Below, piece by piece: positions 1 through 8,877 of a stretch of 38,768 nt of DNA. The DNA is taken from positions 9,910 through 48,677 of the forward strand of contig MGWD01000051.1 in assembly GCA_001800825.1 (NCBI GenBank), written 5' to 3'. The DNA is from Euryarchaeota archaeon RBG_19FT_COMBO_69_17 (GTDB lineage: Archaea; Thermoplasmatota; Thermoplasmata; RBG-16-68-12). The position numbers were made by a program, and so were the translations under genes. Within the stretch, counting starts at the first letter, position 1, and each line of letters begins with the position of its first letter. Under the pieces are notes generated by a model. That model made no database searches. It was not told the DNA's origin and was given only the letters and a program-made list of their open reading frames with translations.

Positions 1-508
1 GCTCCGCCGGCGCGGGCGCGCTCGGGGGCATCGCCCGGGAGACGCGTGGGGTCTCCGCCCTCAGGGGCTCCCCGCAGATCTCGCACTCCGTCCAGTCCGG
101 GGTGTTGTCCGCCCCGCAGATCGGGCAGAGGATGAGGTCCAGGATGTCCGCGTCCTCCCCGGCCCACGCGGGCTCCGTCTCCTCGTCCGCTTCGAACTCC
201 GCCCCGCACCGCGGGCACGTCGGGTCCCCCGTGGCGACGAAGCCCCCGCAGTTCGTGCAGAGGAACAGGAGGCCCGTCTCCTTCCTCTCGAGGACGCCGT
301 CCACGTCGCGCCCCCGGAGTTGCTCGGGACGCCGGAAGCCGGCCTCGAAGAGGGCGAGGGCCTTCTCCCGGTCGATGCCGAAGGCTCGGGAGAGGCGGAC
401 GACTGCCTCATCGATGACGAAGGCCCCGCAGTTGCCGCAGTCCGTCGCGTCTGGGGCCATCGGCTCCTGGCAGACGGGACAGAGGGCCCGGGCCTGTTTC
501 CCGGGCAT
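1..508 (-). CDS. Multi-zinc-ribbon protein with an intervening helical hairpin (HhH/SAP-like); 3' end beyond the window
   Basis: My translation of the minus strand: MPGKQARALCPVCQEPMAPDATDCGNCGAFVIDEAVVRLSRAFGIDREKALALFEAGFRRPEQLRGRDVDGVLERKETGLLFLCTNCGGFVATGDPTCPRCGAEFEADEETEPAWAGEDADILDLILCPICGADNTPDWTECEICGEPLR... Three CxxC-n-CxxC zinc ribbons. Absent from the ORF track because there is no stop inside the window; listed ORFs at 61..540 and 102..542 are other frames. Confidence 0.85.
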   Translation of the reverse strand, partial: MPGKQARALCPVCQEPMAPDATDCGNCGAFVIDEAVVRLSRAFGIDREKALALFEAGFRRPEQLRGRDVDGVLERKETGLLFLCTNCGGFVATGDPTCPRCGAEFEADEETEPAWAGEDADILDLILCPICGADNTPDWTECEICGEPLRAETPRVSRAMPPSAPAPAE

Positions 509-586
509 GAGCGATCGAACCATCCGTGGGACGGAGCCATAAGGGTATTGACCCCGTTGTCAGGCCCGATAGTGGCCTCCCGGGCA

Positions 587-595
587 CCTTAAGTA
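587..595 (+). promoter_or_regulatory. TATA-like element CCTTAAGTA for the PrsW-like gene
   Basis: AT-rich hexamer 26-30 nt before ATG 621, in GC-rich surroundings. Confidence 0.5.
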
Positions 596-620
596 GCGCG
601 CGACGCCTCCTGTCGTGCCG

Positions 621-1355
621 ATGGCGACCCAACTCGACTTCCTCGCGGCTCTCGCGATGGGGATCGGCCCCGCCCTCCTCTTCATGTGGGTCTCCCTCCG
701 GCGGTTCGACCGCCCTCGGGTCGAGGCGACTCTCTTCGACGATCGGCGGGTCTTCGGGCACCTCGCCGTCGGGATGATCTTCGGGGTCTTCGCGAGCGTC
801 CTCGCCCGGGCCATGCCGCGGTTCGACTTCGCGTCGTCCGTCCTCGCGGTCGGCGCCTCCTTCCTCGTCGAGGAGCTGTTCAAGGTCGTCGTCCTGAACC
901 GGAAGGGGTATCAGGGGCGCTTCGACACGACGTTCACGGGCGTCTCCCTCGGCGCCGGCCTCGCCGCGACGACCGCGATGGCGACGATCTACTGGAACGT
1001 CACGGGGAGCCTCGGGTTGCCCGATCTGTTCCTCACGTTCCTCCTCTTCTCCGTGACGATGAACCTCGTCCACGTGGACACGGGGGTCCTCATCGGCTTC
1101 GGCGCATCCCAGAAGGAGATGGGCCGGCCGCTCGTGAAGGCCCTCGCGATCCGCGGGGCCCACGCAGGGTTCCTGTTCCCCCTCCTCGTCGGCGCCCCGA
1201 ACCCCTGGAGCCTCGTCGCGGCCGCGACATCCACGGGGTTCGCCCTCCTCGTGTTCTACTACGCGTACACGGTCCTGCTCCCCGCGACCCTGCCCCAGGA
1301 CCTCCAGCGGAAGGCCCGCCGGGAGCGCCGGCGCGTGCCGTCCGTCAAGGAATGA
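621..1355 (+). CDS. Polytopic membrane protein, PrsW-like
   Basis: ORF 615..1355; multiple hydrophobic helices; FLVEELFKVVVL resembles the PrsW EExxK motif; TATA-like CCTTAAGTA at 587-595 favours ATG 621. Confidence 0.6.
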   Translation: MATQLDFLAALAMGIGPALLFMWVSLRRFDRPRVEATLFDDRRVFGHLAVGMIFGVFASVLARAMPRFDFASSVLAVGASFLVEELFKVVVLNRKGYQGRFDTTFTGVSLGAGLAATTAMATIYWNVTGSLGLPDLFLTFLLFSVTMNLVHVDTGVLIGFGASQKEMGRPLVKALAIRGAHAGFLFPLLVGAPNPWSLVAAATSTGFALLVFYYAYTVLLPATLPQDLQRKARRERRRVPSVKE

Positions 1356-1818
1356 GGGAGACGGCCCGGTAGAACCCCGCCCGCGGTTCATATACGGCGC
1401 CGGCCTCGACCAGCTCCGCGAGAGCTGCTTCGGGATCGGGGATCCCGAGCCCCGCGAGGACCTTCCGCCAGTCCTCGAGGGAGAAGACCTCGAGCTCCCG
1501 CGTGAGCTCGGCCGCGGCGACCCGGGTGCGGCGGGCCCGGTCCCCCGAGGCCGCGGCCGCGACGATCCTCGTGTGGACGTCCCGCGATCGTGCGCGCCTC
1601 CTCGGGGCGGACGCCTCCGCGGCGACGTCGGCACCGCCCGCGAGTTCCGCGTTCACCCGCCCGACAAGGGGCGCGAGCTCCCGCGCCGTCGAGGCCCGCG
1701 CGCGGACCTTCGCCGGGACGACCCGGATCTCGAAGCCGCAGGCGCACGCCGTCGTCTTCTGCGCAAGGTCCACGCCCTTCGCCCGCCGGCACCGCGGGCA
1801 CACGACGACGCCGTACAT
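1345..1818 (-). CDS. Zinc-ribbon protein, DUF1922-like N-terminus
   Basis: MYGVVVCPRCRRAKGVDLAQKTTACACGFEIRV: CxxC...CxC zinc ribbon typical of small archaeal DUF1922 proteins, with a helical C-terminal extension. Confidence 0.6.
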   Translation of the reverse strand: MYGVVVCPRCRRAKGVDLAQKTTACACGFEIRVVPAKVRARASTARELAPLVGRVNAELAGGADVAAEASAPRRRARSRDVHTRIVAAAASGDRARRTRVAAAELTRELEVFSLEDWRKVLAGLGIPDPEAALAELVEAGAVYEPRAGFYRAVSLIP

Positions 1819-1822
1819 CCGC

Positions 1823-2290
1823 CTAGACCAGGAAGACGAGGGCCGCGAGGCACGCCCCGTAGTGGTCCATGGGGATGCTCAGCTCCTCGATCCGGTACTC
1901 GATCCGGCGGAACTTGATCCCTCGGAGGTTCGCCATCTCCCCCATCTTCCACTCCATGACCTCCTTGAGGGAGCGCTTCGTCCCGTGCATGTGGCCCTCC
2001 GCGACGTACCCGCCGAAGCCGTCCTCCCGGAACCCGTACGCGATCCCCGCCGCGACCGTTTCCCCTTCCCCGCCCCGCTGCTGGGCCAGGACGCAATGGG
2101 TGATCGCCCCCATGGGGAGGTCCCTCTTCCGGACCTGCTTGATCCCAATCGGGAGCACGGAGGACACGGAGACGAGGTTCTGCTCGGACAGCCCGCCCGC
2201 GAGGAGGGCCTGGTCGAACGCGTTGAGGTCGGAGATCTTGGACACGGCCTTCCCGGACGTCACGAAGAACTTCGTCGGAATGGGCAACAT
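1823..2290 (-). CDS. pdaD: Pyruvoyl-dependent arginine decarboxylase
   Basis: IPTKFFVTSGKAVSKISDLNAFDQALLAGGLSEQNLVSVSSVLPIGIKQV...: PvlArgDC signature with the Ser-Ser self-cleavage context. The ORF-track GTG start (2323) overlaps a TATA-like element, so ATG 2290 is preferred. Confidence 0.88.
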   Translation of the reverse strand: MLPIPTKFFVTSGKAVSKISDLNAFDQALLAGGLSEQNLVSVSSVLPIGIKQVRKRDLPMGAITHCVLAQQRGGEGETVAAGIAYGFREDGFGGYVAEGHMHGTKRSLKEVMEWKMGEMANLRGIKFRRIEYRIEELSIPMDHYGACLAALVFLV

Positions 2291-2322
2291 GGGGCTCTGC
2301 GGGGCCGCCCCATCCCCCGCCA

Positions 2323-2334
2323 CGGCTTAAGGCT
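2323..2334 (-). promoter_or_regulatory. pdaD: TATA-like element (AGCCTTAAGCCG) for pdaD
   Basis: 33-44 nt upstream of the preferred ATG 2290; overlaps the ORF-track start. Confidence 0.5.
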
Positions 2335-2385
2335 TTGCGAGAGGGCCTCGCAGGGACCCACCGACATCTATTCGTCTAATATTAT

Positions 2386-2877
2386 TTATCTAGATGAATG
2401 GATAGGGACGGACGCCACGGAGACGTGCGGGACGTCCGGCGGCCGCTCAAGGACCTTCCGCATCTCGAACGCGTCCTCGCCCCACGAATAGTACTTCGGG
2501 AGGAGGCCTTCCGTCCCGTACCCGAGCCGGCGGTAGAGGGCGATCGCCGCGAGGTTCGCCGTGCCCACCTCGAGCCGGACGATCCCGCATCCCCGGTCTC
2601 TCGCGGCGTCCTCTGCGGCGAACATGAGCCGCGTCGCGATCCCCCGCCTTCGGGCCTTGGGCTCGACGGCGATGGACAGGACCCGCCCGACGCGTCCTTC
2701 GAACAGGAGGAGGAGGGCCGCCCGGATCCGGCCCTCCGCCTCCTCGACGAGGGCGAGGGCCCGCGCGTTCCGGAGGATCCACTCGAGGAGCTCCCGCCGG
2801 AACCGGCGGTCTTGGAAGCACACGTCCTCGATGCGCTGGAGCCCATCGAGGTCCTCGATTGACGCCCGTCGGAGCAA
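2386..2877 (-). CDS. rimI: Ribosomal protein S18-alanine N-acetyltransferase-like GNAT
   Basis: GNAT fold signatures: LSIAVEPKARRRGIATRLMFAAEDAARDRGCGIVRLEVGTANLAAIALYRRLGYGTEGLLPKYYSWGEDAFEMRKVL. Confidence 0.85.
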   Translation of the reverse strand: MLRRASIEDLDGLQRIEDVCFQDRRFRRELLEWILRNARALALVEEAEGRIRAALLLLFEGRVGRVLSIAVEPKARRRGIATRLMFAAEDAARDRGCGIVRLEVGTANLAAIALYRRLGYGTEGLLPKYYSWGEDAFEMRKVLERPPDVPHVSVASVPIHSSR

Positions 2878-2899
2878 GGGGGCATGGACGCGCGACTCG

Positions 2900-3313
2900 T
2901 TATTCTCCCTTTCGGTCCGCTCCTCGGCCGCGGTCCTCGTCCCCGAAGGGGCGAGGCCTCACGTCCTCGAAGATTCCGAACCGGTTCCCGCTCGGGTCCT
3001 CGAAGACGAGGCACGGCCCGTTCGGGATCTCGAAGGCGCGGCCCTCGGATTTCCATCCGCGACGGCGGAGGGCCTTCGCCGTCCCCCGGAGATCCCGGAC
3101 CGCGAAGAGATGGATCGTGCTCGGGGCGGGCCGGTGGTCCGCGAGGAGGACGAGGGGACCCCTGCCGAGGCGGACGGCGGCCACGTGAGCGCCGAAGCCC
3201 TCGAGGTTCCACATGACCTCGCCGCCGAGGACGTCCCGGTAGTACGCGAGGTCGCGCTTGAAGTCCCGGGACCCGAGGTACACGTACTCGAGGCTCTCGA
3301 AGGGGAGCGCCAT
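2900..3313 (-). CDS. VOC/glyoxalase family protein
   Basis: FESLEYVYLGSRDFKRDLAYYRDVLGGEVMWN...CLVFEDPSGNRFGIFED: VOC pattern. Confidence 0.8.
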   Translation of the reverse strand: MALPFESLEYVYLGSRDFKRDLAYYRDVLGGEVMWNLEGFGAHVAAVRLGRGPLVLLADHRPAPSTIHLFAVRDLRGTAKALRRRGWKSEGRAFEIPNGPCLVFEDPSGNRFGIFEDVRPRPFGDEDRGRGADRKGE

Positions 3314-3414
3314 GGTCGACGATGCGCCGTCCCCCGCCTTCCGCCTTTCGGTCCCCGGATGCGTCGCGGCATCCGGGTGACGTCTCCGCGAAAGGGTAAT
3401 CTAGGCCCCCCGGG

Positions 3415-4719
3415 ATGGCCCGCGGGCCCATGGTCGCGATCGCGGAGATCCTCAAGGGCGCCTACGTCGGGCGGGAGGTCGAGCTCCGAGGCTGGATCTA
3501 CCGCACACGGACGATGGGCGGCAAGGCCTTCGTCGTCGTGCGGGACGACACGGGGATCCTCCAGGCCGCGGTCTCGAAGGACGGGGTCCCCGCGGAGTCC
3601 TTCGAGGCAGTCGAGCGGGCCCTCATCGAGTCCGCCGTCGTCGTCCGGGGGACCGTCGTGGCGGACAAGCGGGCCCCGGGCGGGTACGAGATCCGCGCCG
3701 CCGACGTCAAGATCGTCCACTTCGCGGAGAAGTTCCCGATCCAGGAGGACCTCAGCGAGGAGTTCCTCCTCGACGTCCGCCACCTCTGGATCCGCTCCCA
3801 GCGGATGACCCAGATCTTCCGCGTCCGGCACACGGCCTTCGCGGCCGTCCACGAGTACTTCCGGGACCAGGGGTTCTGGGAGGTCCACCCGCCGATGATC
3901 ACCCCCGCGGGGAGCGAGGGCGGGTCCACCCTTTTCGAGATCGAGTACTTCGGCCGCAAGGCCTACCTCACCCAGTCCTGGCAGCTCTACGCGGAGGCCC
4001 TGGCCCTCTCGATGTCCAAGGTCTACTACGTCGGCCCGTCGTTCCGCGCGGAGAAGTCCCGCACCTCGCGCCACCTCACGGAGTACTGGCACGCGGAGAT
4101 GGAACAGGCGTGGGCGGGGATGGAGGACGTCCTCAAGCACGCGGAGGGCGTGATCTCCCACGCGTGCCGCAGGGTCGCCGAGGAACGCCCCGACGACGTG
4201 ATCGCCCTGGGCCGGACCCCGGAGTTCCTCAAGGCGGTGACCCCGCCCTTCGAACGCCTCACGTACCGGGAGGCCATGGACATCCTGACGGCCAAGGGCG
4301 TGGGCATCGAGTGGGGGAAGGACCTCCGGACGTTCGAGGAGCGGGCCCTCACGGAGGGCAGGACGAAGCCCATCATCGTGAGCCACTATCCTCGGGTGTC
4401 CCAGGCGTTCTACAAGGCGCGGGACCCCACGGACCCCGAGGTCGTCCTCGCCTTCGACGTGATCGCGGGGGACGGGGTCGGGGAGATCGTGGGCGGGAGC
4501 GAGCGGGAGACGGACCTCGCGACGATCGAGGCGTCCCTCCGCGCGCAAGGGGAGGACCCCAAGGCGTACGCGTGGTACCTCGACCTCCGGCGGTACGGGA
4601 GCGTCCAGCACGCGGGCTTCGGGATGGGGATGGAGCGGCTCATCCAGTGGATCTGCAAGCTCGAGCACATCCGGGACGCCGTGCCGTTCCCGCGGACCCC
4701 CGCTCGCTTCCATCCCTGA
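3415..4719 (+). CDS. asnS: Asparaginyl-tRNA synthetase (class II, Asp/Asn family)
   Basis: OB domain VELRGWIYRTRTMGGKAFVVVRDDTG; GSEGGSTLFEIEYFGRKAYLTQSWQLYAEAL; motif 2 FRAEKSRTSRHLTEYWHAEME; motif 3 GFGMGMERLIQWICKLEHIRDAVPFPRTP. ATG 3430 is a possible alternative start. Confidence 0.85.
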   Translation: MARGPMVAIAEILKGAYVGREVELRGWIYRTRTMGGKAFVVVRDDTGILQAAVSKDGVPAESFEAVERALIESAVVVRGTVVADKRAPGGYEIRAADVKIVHFAEKFPIQEDLSEEFLLDVRHLWIRSQRMTQIFRVRHTAFAAVHEYFRDQGFWEVHPPMITPAGSEGGSTLFEIEYFGRKAYLTQSWQLYAEALALSMSKVYYVGPSFRAEKSRTSRHLTEYWHAEMEQAWAGMEDVLKHAEGVISHACRRVAEERPDDVIALGRTPEFLKAVTPPFERLTYREAMDILTAKGVGIEWGKDLRTFEERALTEGRTKPIIVSHYPRVSQAFYKARDPTDPEVVLAFDVIAGDGVGEIVGGSERETDLATIEASLRAQGEDPKAYAWYLDLRRYGSVQHAGFGMGMERLIQWICKLEHIRDAVPFPRTPARFHP

Positions 4720-4762
4720 AGGGCGCATCCTTTTAGGCCGGGCCCGCGCTTCGCGGCGCCCG

Positions 4763-5260
4763 ATGGCCGACCCCGGGGAGGACCCGTTCTCCCGCCTCCT
4801 CGACGACCACAAGGACTTCCTCGAGAAGCTCGCCGAGCTCGAGGCGACCCTCGACGAGATGGTCCGGACGCGGAAGGCGACGGAGGCGAACCGCGCGGTC
4901 CTCGACGAGGCCCTCCGCTTCCTCGAAGAGGAGCTCCTCCCTCACTTCCGGCTCGAGGACGAGGTCGTCCTGCCGGCCCTCGAGTCCCGGGTGGGCCGGT
5001 TCGGGAGCCTCGTGAACGTGGTCGCGTACGAGCACGAGGAGATCCGCCGGGAGGTGGGGAAGTTCCGGGAGGCCCGCGCGGACCTCACGGTTGCCCGCGA
5101 TCCAGGTCCAGCGATCGAGGAGCTCAACCGCCACGGGATCTTCACGATCCAGTTCCTGTGGGACCACTTCCGGAAGGAGCGGACGAGCCTCTTCCCGACC
5201 GCCCGGGAGCAGCTCCCGCCGGAGGACCTCTCAGCGATCCGGAGGAAGCTCTCCCGCTAG
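4763..5260 (+). CDS. Hemerythrin HHE-domain protein
   Basis: DDHKDFLEKLAELE...EEELLPHFRLEDEVVLPALE...YEHEEIRREVGKF...LWDHFRKERTSLFPTA. Confidence 0.85.
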   Translation: MADPGEDPFSRLLDDHKDFLEKLAELEATLDEMVRTRKATEANRAVLDEALRFLEEELLPHFRLEDEVVLPALESRVGRFGSLVNVVAYEHEEIRREVGKFREARADLTVARDPGPAIEELNRHGIFTIQFLWDHFRKERTSLFPTAREQLPPEDLSAIRRKLSR

Positions 5261-5724
5261 GCACGCCCGATCGCCTCGCGGAGCCGCGCGGCCGTCGCCT
5301 CGAGGGTGGACCGGTCCGGCGGGTCCGCGTACCGGGGCGGGAACCGGAGATGGAACCCGTCCCCTTCGTACCTCGGGAACACGTGGAGGTGGACGTGGAA
5401 GACCTCCTGCCCCGCGGCCTCCCCGTCCGCGAGGTGGATGTTCACCCCCTCGCACCTCACGCCGCTCCCGCGCAGGGCGGCGGCCACGCGCATCGCCGTC
5501 TCGAAGAGCCGCCCTCCCGTCGCGGGGTCGAGGTCCGCGAGGCCCGCGGCATGGGCCCGCGGGATCACGAGGGAGTGACCCTCGTTGATGGGCCGGATGT
5601 CGAGGAACGCGACGGTCAACGGGTCCTCGTGGACGACGCTCGCGGGCAGCTCCCGCCGGCCGATACGGCAGAAGACGCACGTCCCCTCGGCCATCTCGTT
5701 CGGGAATCGGCGCGCGGGTTTCAA
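5257..5724 (-). CDS. HIT family hydrolase
   Basis: CVFCRIGRRELPASVVHEDPLTVAFLDIRPINEGHSLVIPRAH...QEVFHVHLHVFPRY (HxHxH). Confidence 0.92.
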   Translation of the reverse strand: MKPARRFPNEMAEGTCVFCRIGRRELPASVVHEDPLTVAFLDIRPINEGHSLVIPRAHAAGLADLDPATGGRLFETAMRVAAALRGSGVRCEGVNIHLADGEAAGQEVFHVHLHVFPRYEGDGFHLRFPPRYADPPDRSTLEATAARLREAIGRA

Positions 5725-5742
5725 GCTTGCGCCGACCCGCCC

Positions 5743-6906
5743 TCACGGCTTCCGGGTCGTCGGCCCCAGGACGCGCTCCGCGATCACGAGCTTCTGGATT
5801 TCGTTCGTCCCCTCGTACAGTCCGAGGATCCTCGCGTCCCGGTAGTACCGTTCCACGTCGAAGTCCCCGCTGAAGCCGTACCCCCCATGGACCTGGACGG
5901 CCCAGTCCGTGACCCGCTGGGCCATCTGGGCGCCGAACAGCTTCGCCATGGAGACCTCGAGGGTGTTGTCCTGCCCCAGGTCCCGCAGGTGGGCTGCCCG
6001 CAGGGTCAGGAACCGGGCCGCATCGATCTCCACGGCGGATTGGGCGATCATCTCCCGCACAAGCTGGAAGTCCCCGATGGGCCGCCCGAACGCCTTCCGC
6101 TCCTTCACGTACCGGACGGAGGTCTCGAGGGCCGCCCGCGCCACGCCCACCGCGCCCGCGGCGATCCCGATCCTCCCGCTGTTGAGGGTCTTCAGGATCT
6201 GGGCCCAGCCGTCGCCCGGTGACCCGATGAGGTTCTCCTTCGGGATCCGGCAGTCATCGAAGGCGAGGTCCGCCGTCGGGCTCGCCCGCAGGCCGAGCTT
6301 CGTCCTCGTCTCCACGTTCGTGACCGTGAACCCGGGCGTCCCCTGGGGGACCATGAAGAGGGAGATCCCCTCGTGCCTCGACGTGCCCGGCTCCCGCGCG
6401 TACACCTGGACGTAGTCCGCGATGCTCGCGTTCGAGATGAACCGTTTCGAGCCGTTGAGGACCCACTCGTGTCCGTCGAGGGCGGCCGTCGTCGCGAGGC
6501 TCGCCGCGTCGCTCCCCGCGCCGGGCTCCGTGAGGGCCCACGCCCCGAGCTTCTCCCCCCGCGCGAGGGGGACGAGCCACTCCCGTTTCTGGGTCTCGTT
6601 CCCGAACCAGAGCAGGGACGTCTCGCTCAGGGACGTCTGCACGGAGACCGTCGTCCGGACGCTCGACGAGCCGCGGCTGATCTCCTCGACGAGGAGCATG
6701 AAGGACACGTAGTCCATCCCCGCGCCGCCGTACGCCTCGGGCACGGGGGCCCCGAGGAACCCGAGTTTCGCCATCTTGTCGTACAGGGCGCGCGGGATCT
6801 CCCCCGCCTCCTCCCACGCTCGGACGTGGGGGACGATCTCCCGGTCGACGAAGTCCCGCGCGGTCTCCCGGACGAGCTCCTGGGCCTCCGTGAGGCGGAA
6901 GTCCAC
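5743..6906 (-). CDS. Acyl-CoA dehydrogenase
   Basis: Full-length ACAD signatures: WALTEPGAGSDAASLATTA, GSKRFISNASIADYVQVYAR, QVHGGYGFSGDFDVERYYRDARILGLYEGTNEIQKLVIAERVL. Confidence 0.95.
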   Translation of the reverse strand: MDFRLTEAQELVRETARDFVDREIVPHVRAWEEAGEIPRALYDKMAKLGFLGAPVPEAYGGAGMDYVSFMLLVEEISRGSSSVRTTVSVQTSLSETSLLWFGNETQKREWLVPLARGEKLGAWALTEPGAGSDAASLATTAALDGHEWVLNGSKRFISNASIADYVQVYAREPGTSRHEGISLFMVPQGTPGFTVTNVETRTKLGLRASPTADLAFDDCRIPKENLIGSPGDGWAQILKTLNSGRIGIAAGAVGVARAALETSVRYVKERKAFGRPIGDFQLVREMIAQSAVEIDAARFLTLRAAHLRDLGQDNTLEVSMAKLFGAQMAQRVTDWAVQVHGGYGFSGDFDVERYYRDARILGLYEGTNEIQKLVIAERVLGPTTRKP

Positions 6907-6993
6907 CGGACCACCTTCCCGCGGGCTAAAGGCGGGGCGGCCATAAAGGTTCGGAACGGACGTTTCCGTCCGCAGGTCCCGGGTCGGCTCGAT

Positions 6994-7191
6994 CTAGAAG
7001 GTGAAGTCCTGGTTCTCGGGACCGCCAGGGGACGGGTTGAGGACCCAGAGGTGCCCGCCCTGGACCACGACGATGCGCCCGCACGACCGGCACCGGAGGA
7101 ACTCCGCGTTCCGCTCGGACCCGAGGGCCTCCGTCTCCCGGTGCTCACAGACGGAGGGATCGACCCGCGACTTTCGAAGCATGACGCTCAT
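6994..7191 (-). CDS. Small zinc-ribbon protein
   Basis: Internal ATG of ORF 6994..7305: MSVMLRKSRVDPSVCEHRETEALGSERNAEFLRCRSCGRIVVVQGGHLWVLNPSPGGPENQDFTF. Confidence 0.55.
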   Translation of the reverse strand: MSVMLRKSRVDPSVCEHRETEALGSERNAEFLRCRSCGRIVVVQGGHLWVLNPSPGGPENQDFTF

Positions 7192-7325
7192 GCTCTGCTC
7201 TCCTGACCCATCTTGGGAACCGGTCCGGGAAGTCCCTTCCGTAAGTACGCTAGGGTCCCCTCTCCCAGGACGGAGCGACGCGGCCCCCGAAGCCTTAATC
7301 AGCATGGCCCGGATACGACGGGCCC

Positions 7326-7808
7326 GTGGGCGTCCTCTCCGATGCGGACATCCTCCGGTACCTCGAGAAGGGCGAGTTGGCGATCGAACCCTTCGCGGAG
7401 GCCCACCTCACCCCGAACGGCTACGACGTGTCCGTCGCGCAGGTCGCGTTGCCCGCCGCGGACGTCCGCGTGAAGGACGGGGTGGCCCGGGTCCCGCCGA
7501 TGACGCGGTTCGCGGTCGGGACGCAGGAGGTCGTCACCCTCGGCCGCCACCTCGCGGGGCAGATATGGCTCCGCACGACGTGGGCGCGACGCGGGGTCCT
7601 GTCGTCCTTCGGGATGATCGACGCGGGCTTCTCCGGCGCCCTGACGTTCGGCGCCCTCAACGCATCCCATGAGTCCCTCGAGGTGCCGATCGGGGAGCGG
7701 TTCGCCCAGGTCGTGTTCCTCACCCTTGAGTCGCCCGCGTCCGCGACGTACGAGCGGCGCTCGGGGACGTACCAGGGGCAGCGGGGCGTCACCCTGGGCC
7801 GACCCTGA
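7326..7808 (+). CDS. dcd: dCTP deaminase/dUTPase family
   Basis: GVLSDADILRYLEKGELAIEPF...LTPNGYDVSV...IWLRTTWARRGVLSSFGMIDAGFSGALTFGALN; GTG start; TATA-like CCTTAATC upstream. Confidence 0.88.
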   Translation: MGVLSDADILRYLEKGELAIEPFAEAHLTPNGYDVSVAQVALPAADVRVKDGVARVPPMTRFAVGTQEVVTLGRHLAGQIWLRTTWARRGVLSSFGMIDAGFSGALTFGALNASHESLEVPIGERFAQVVFLTLESPASATYERRSGTYQGQRGVTLGRP

Positions 7809-8799
7809 CGTCGAACGCGACGTGGTGCTGGCTCGGGGAGTACGCGCGGACGTCGTGGAGGCGGACCTCCTCCGCGGTCCGGCCCGATCCCTCCACGAGG
7901 TAGCGGACCTCGAGGGCCCTTGCCTCCCTCTCCGCGTCTTCTAGGATGCCGTACATGTGGACCGTCCCGTGGGGTCCGAGGGCCCCCAGGGCGTCGGGGA
8001 GGAACTCCATCGCGCGGTGGGGCAGGTCGAGGATCACGCGGTCCACGGGCCCGACGGACGCGAGGATGTCCCGCGCGTCCCCCTCCCCCACCTCCACGCG
8101 ATCGGCCCGGTTCGCGGCGACGTTCCGCCGGAGGAGGGCGACGGCCTCCGGGTTCGCGTCCGCGGCGACGACCCGGGCCGGGTCCGCCCGGCGGGCGATG
8201 AGGATCGCGTACGGGCCCACGCCCGCGAAGGGGTCCGCGACGGCTTCCCCGGGCGCCACCTGGCGGGCCACCCGCATCCGCTCCGTCCCGAGCCTCGGGC
8301 TGAAGTACGCCCGCGCGACGTCGACGTGGTACCGGAGGCCGTACTCCACGTGGACCGTCGTCGTGCGCGGCTCCCCCGCGACGACCTCGACGTCCCGGAT
8401 TCGGAGACCCCCGGAGACCCCGCGGTCCCGGGCGACGACGCGGACCTTCGGGTTCCATGCGAGGATCGCCCGGCCGATCTCCGCGCGGTGGGCCTCGAGC
8501 TCCTCGGGGATCTTGAGGACCGCGACGTCCCCGATCACGTCGAACGAGGAGGGCAGGAGGGGCCGCAGTCGGTCCGGGACCCGGACGACGTCCTTGTAGC
8601 TCCGCACGGGGACGAACGTCGCCCCGACGTCCCGCTGCTCCACTGGAAAGCCGAGGTCCACCCGCTCCCGCGCCGGGAGGAGGATCCGGTCTCCCTCCCG
8701 GAGGATCTCCGCATGCTTCAGGAGGAGCCCCCGGTCCCGCAAGGCCCGCCGGACCTCCTCCGCCCGGCCCCGCGGGACGACGACGCACCAGGCGCGCAC
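7789..8799 (-). CDS. trm5: tRNA (guanine37-N1)-methyltransferase, Trm5 family
   Basis: GDVAVLKIPEELEAHRAEIGRAIL...YFSPRLGTERMRVARQVAPGEAVADPFAGVGPYAILIA...ILDLPHRAMEFL: Trm5 core motifs. Confidence 0.88.
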   Translation of the reverse strand: MRAWCVVVPRGRAEEVRRALRDRGLLLKHAEILREGDRILLPARERVDLGFPVEQRDVGATFVPVRSYKDVVRVPDRLRPLLPSSFDVIGDVAVLKIPEELEAHRAEIGRAILAWNPKVRVVARDRGVSGGLRIRDVEVVAGEPRTTTVHVEYGLRYHVDVARAYFSPRLGTERMRVARQVAPGEAVADPFAGVGPYAILIARRADPARVVAADANPEAVALLRRNVAANRADRVEVGEGDARDILASVGPVDRVILDLPHRAMEFLPDALGALGPHGTVHMYGILEDAEREARALEVRYLVEGSGRTAEEVRLHDVRAYSPSQHHVAFDVRVGPG

Positions 8800-8877
8800 G
8801 CGGCCGCGAAGGACCCTTCGTTATGAAACCCTTTCGAAGCGGATAAGGGCCAGGCCGCGATAGGGTCCTCGAGGCCC

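Noticed and set aside
2959-4812. 617-aa minus-strand ORF
   Set aside because: Antisense to asnS.
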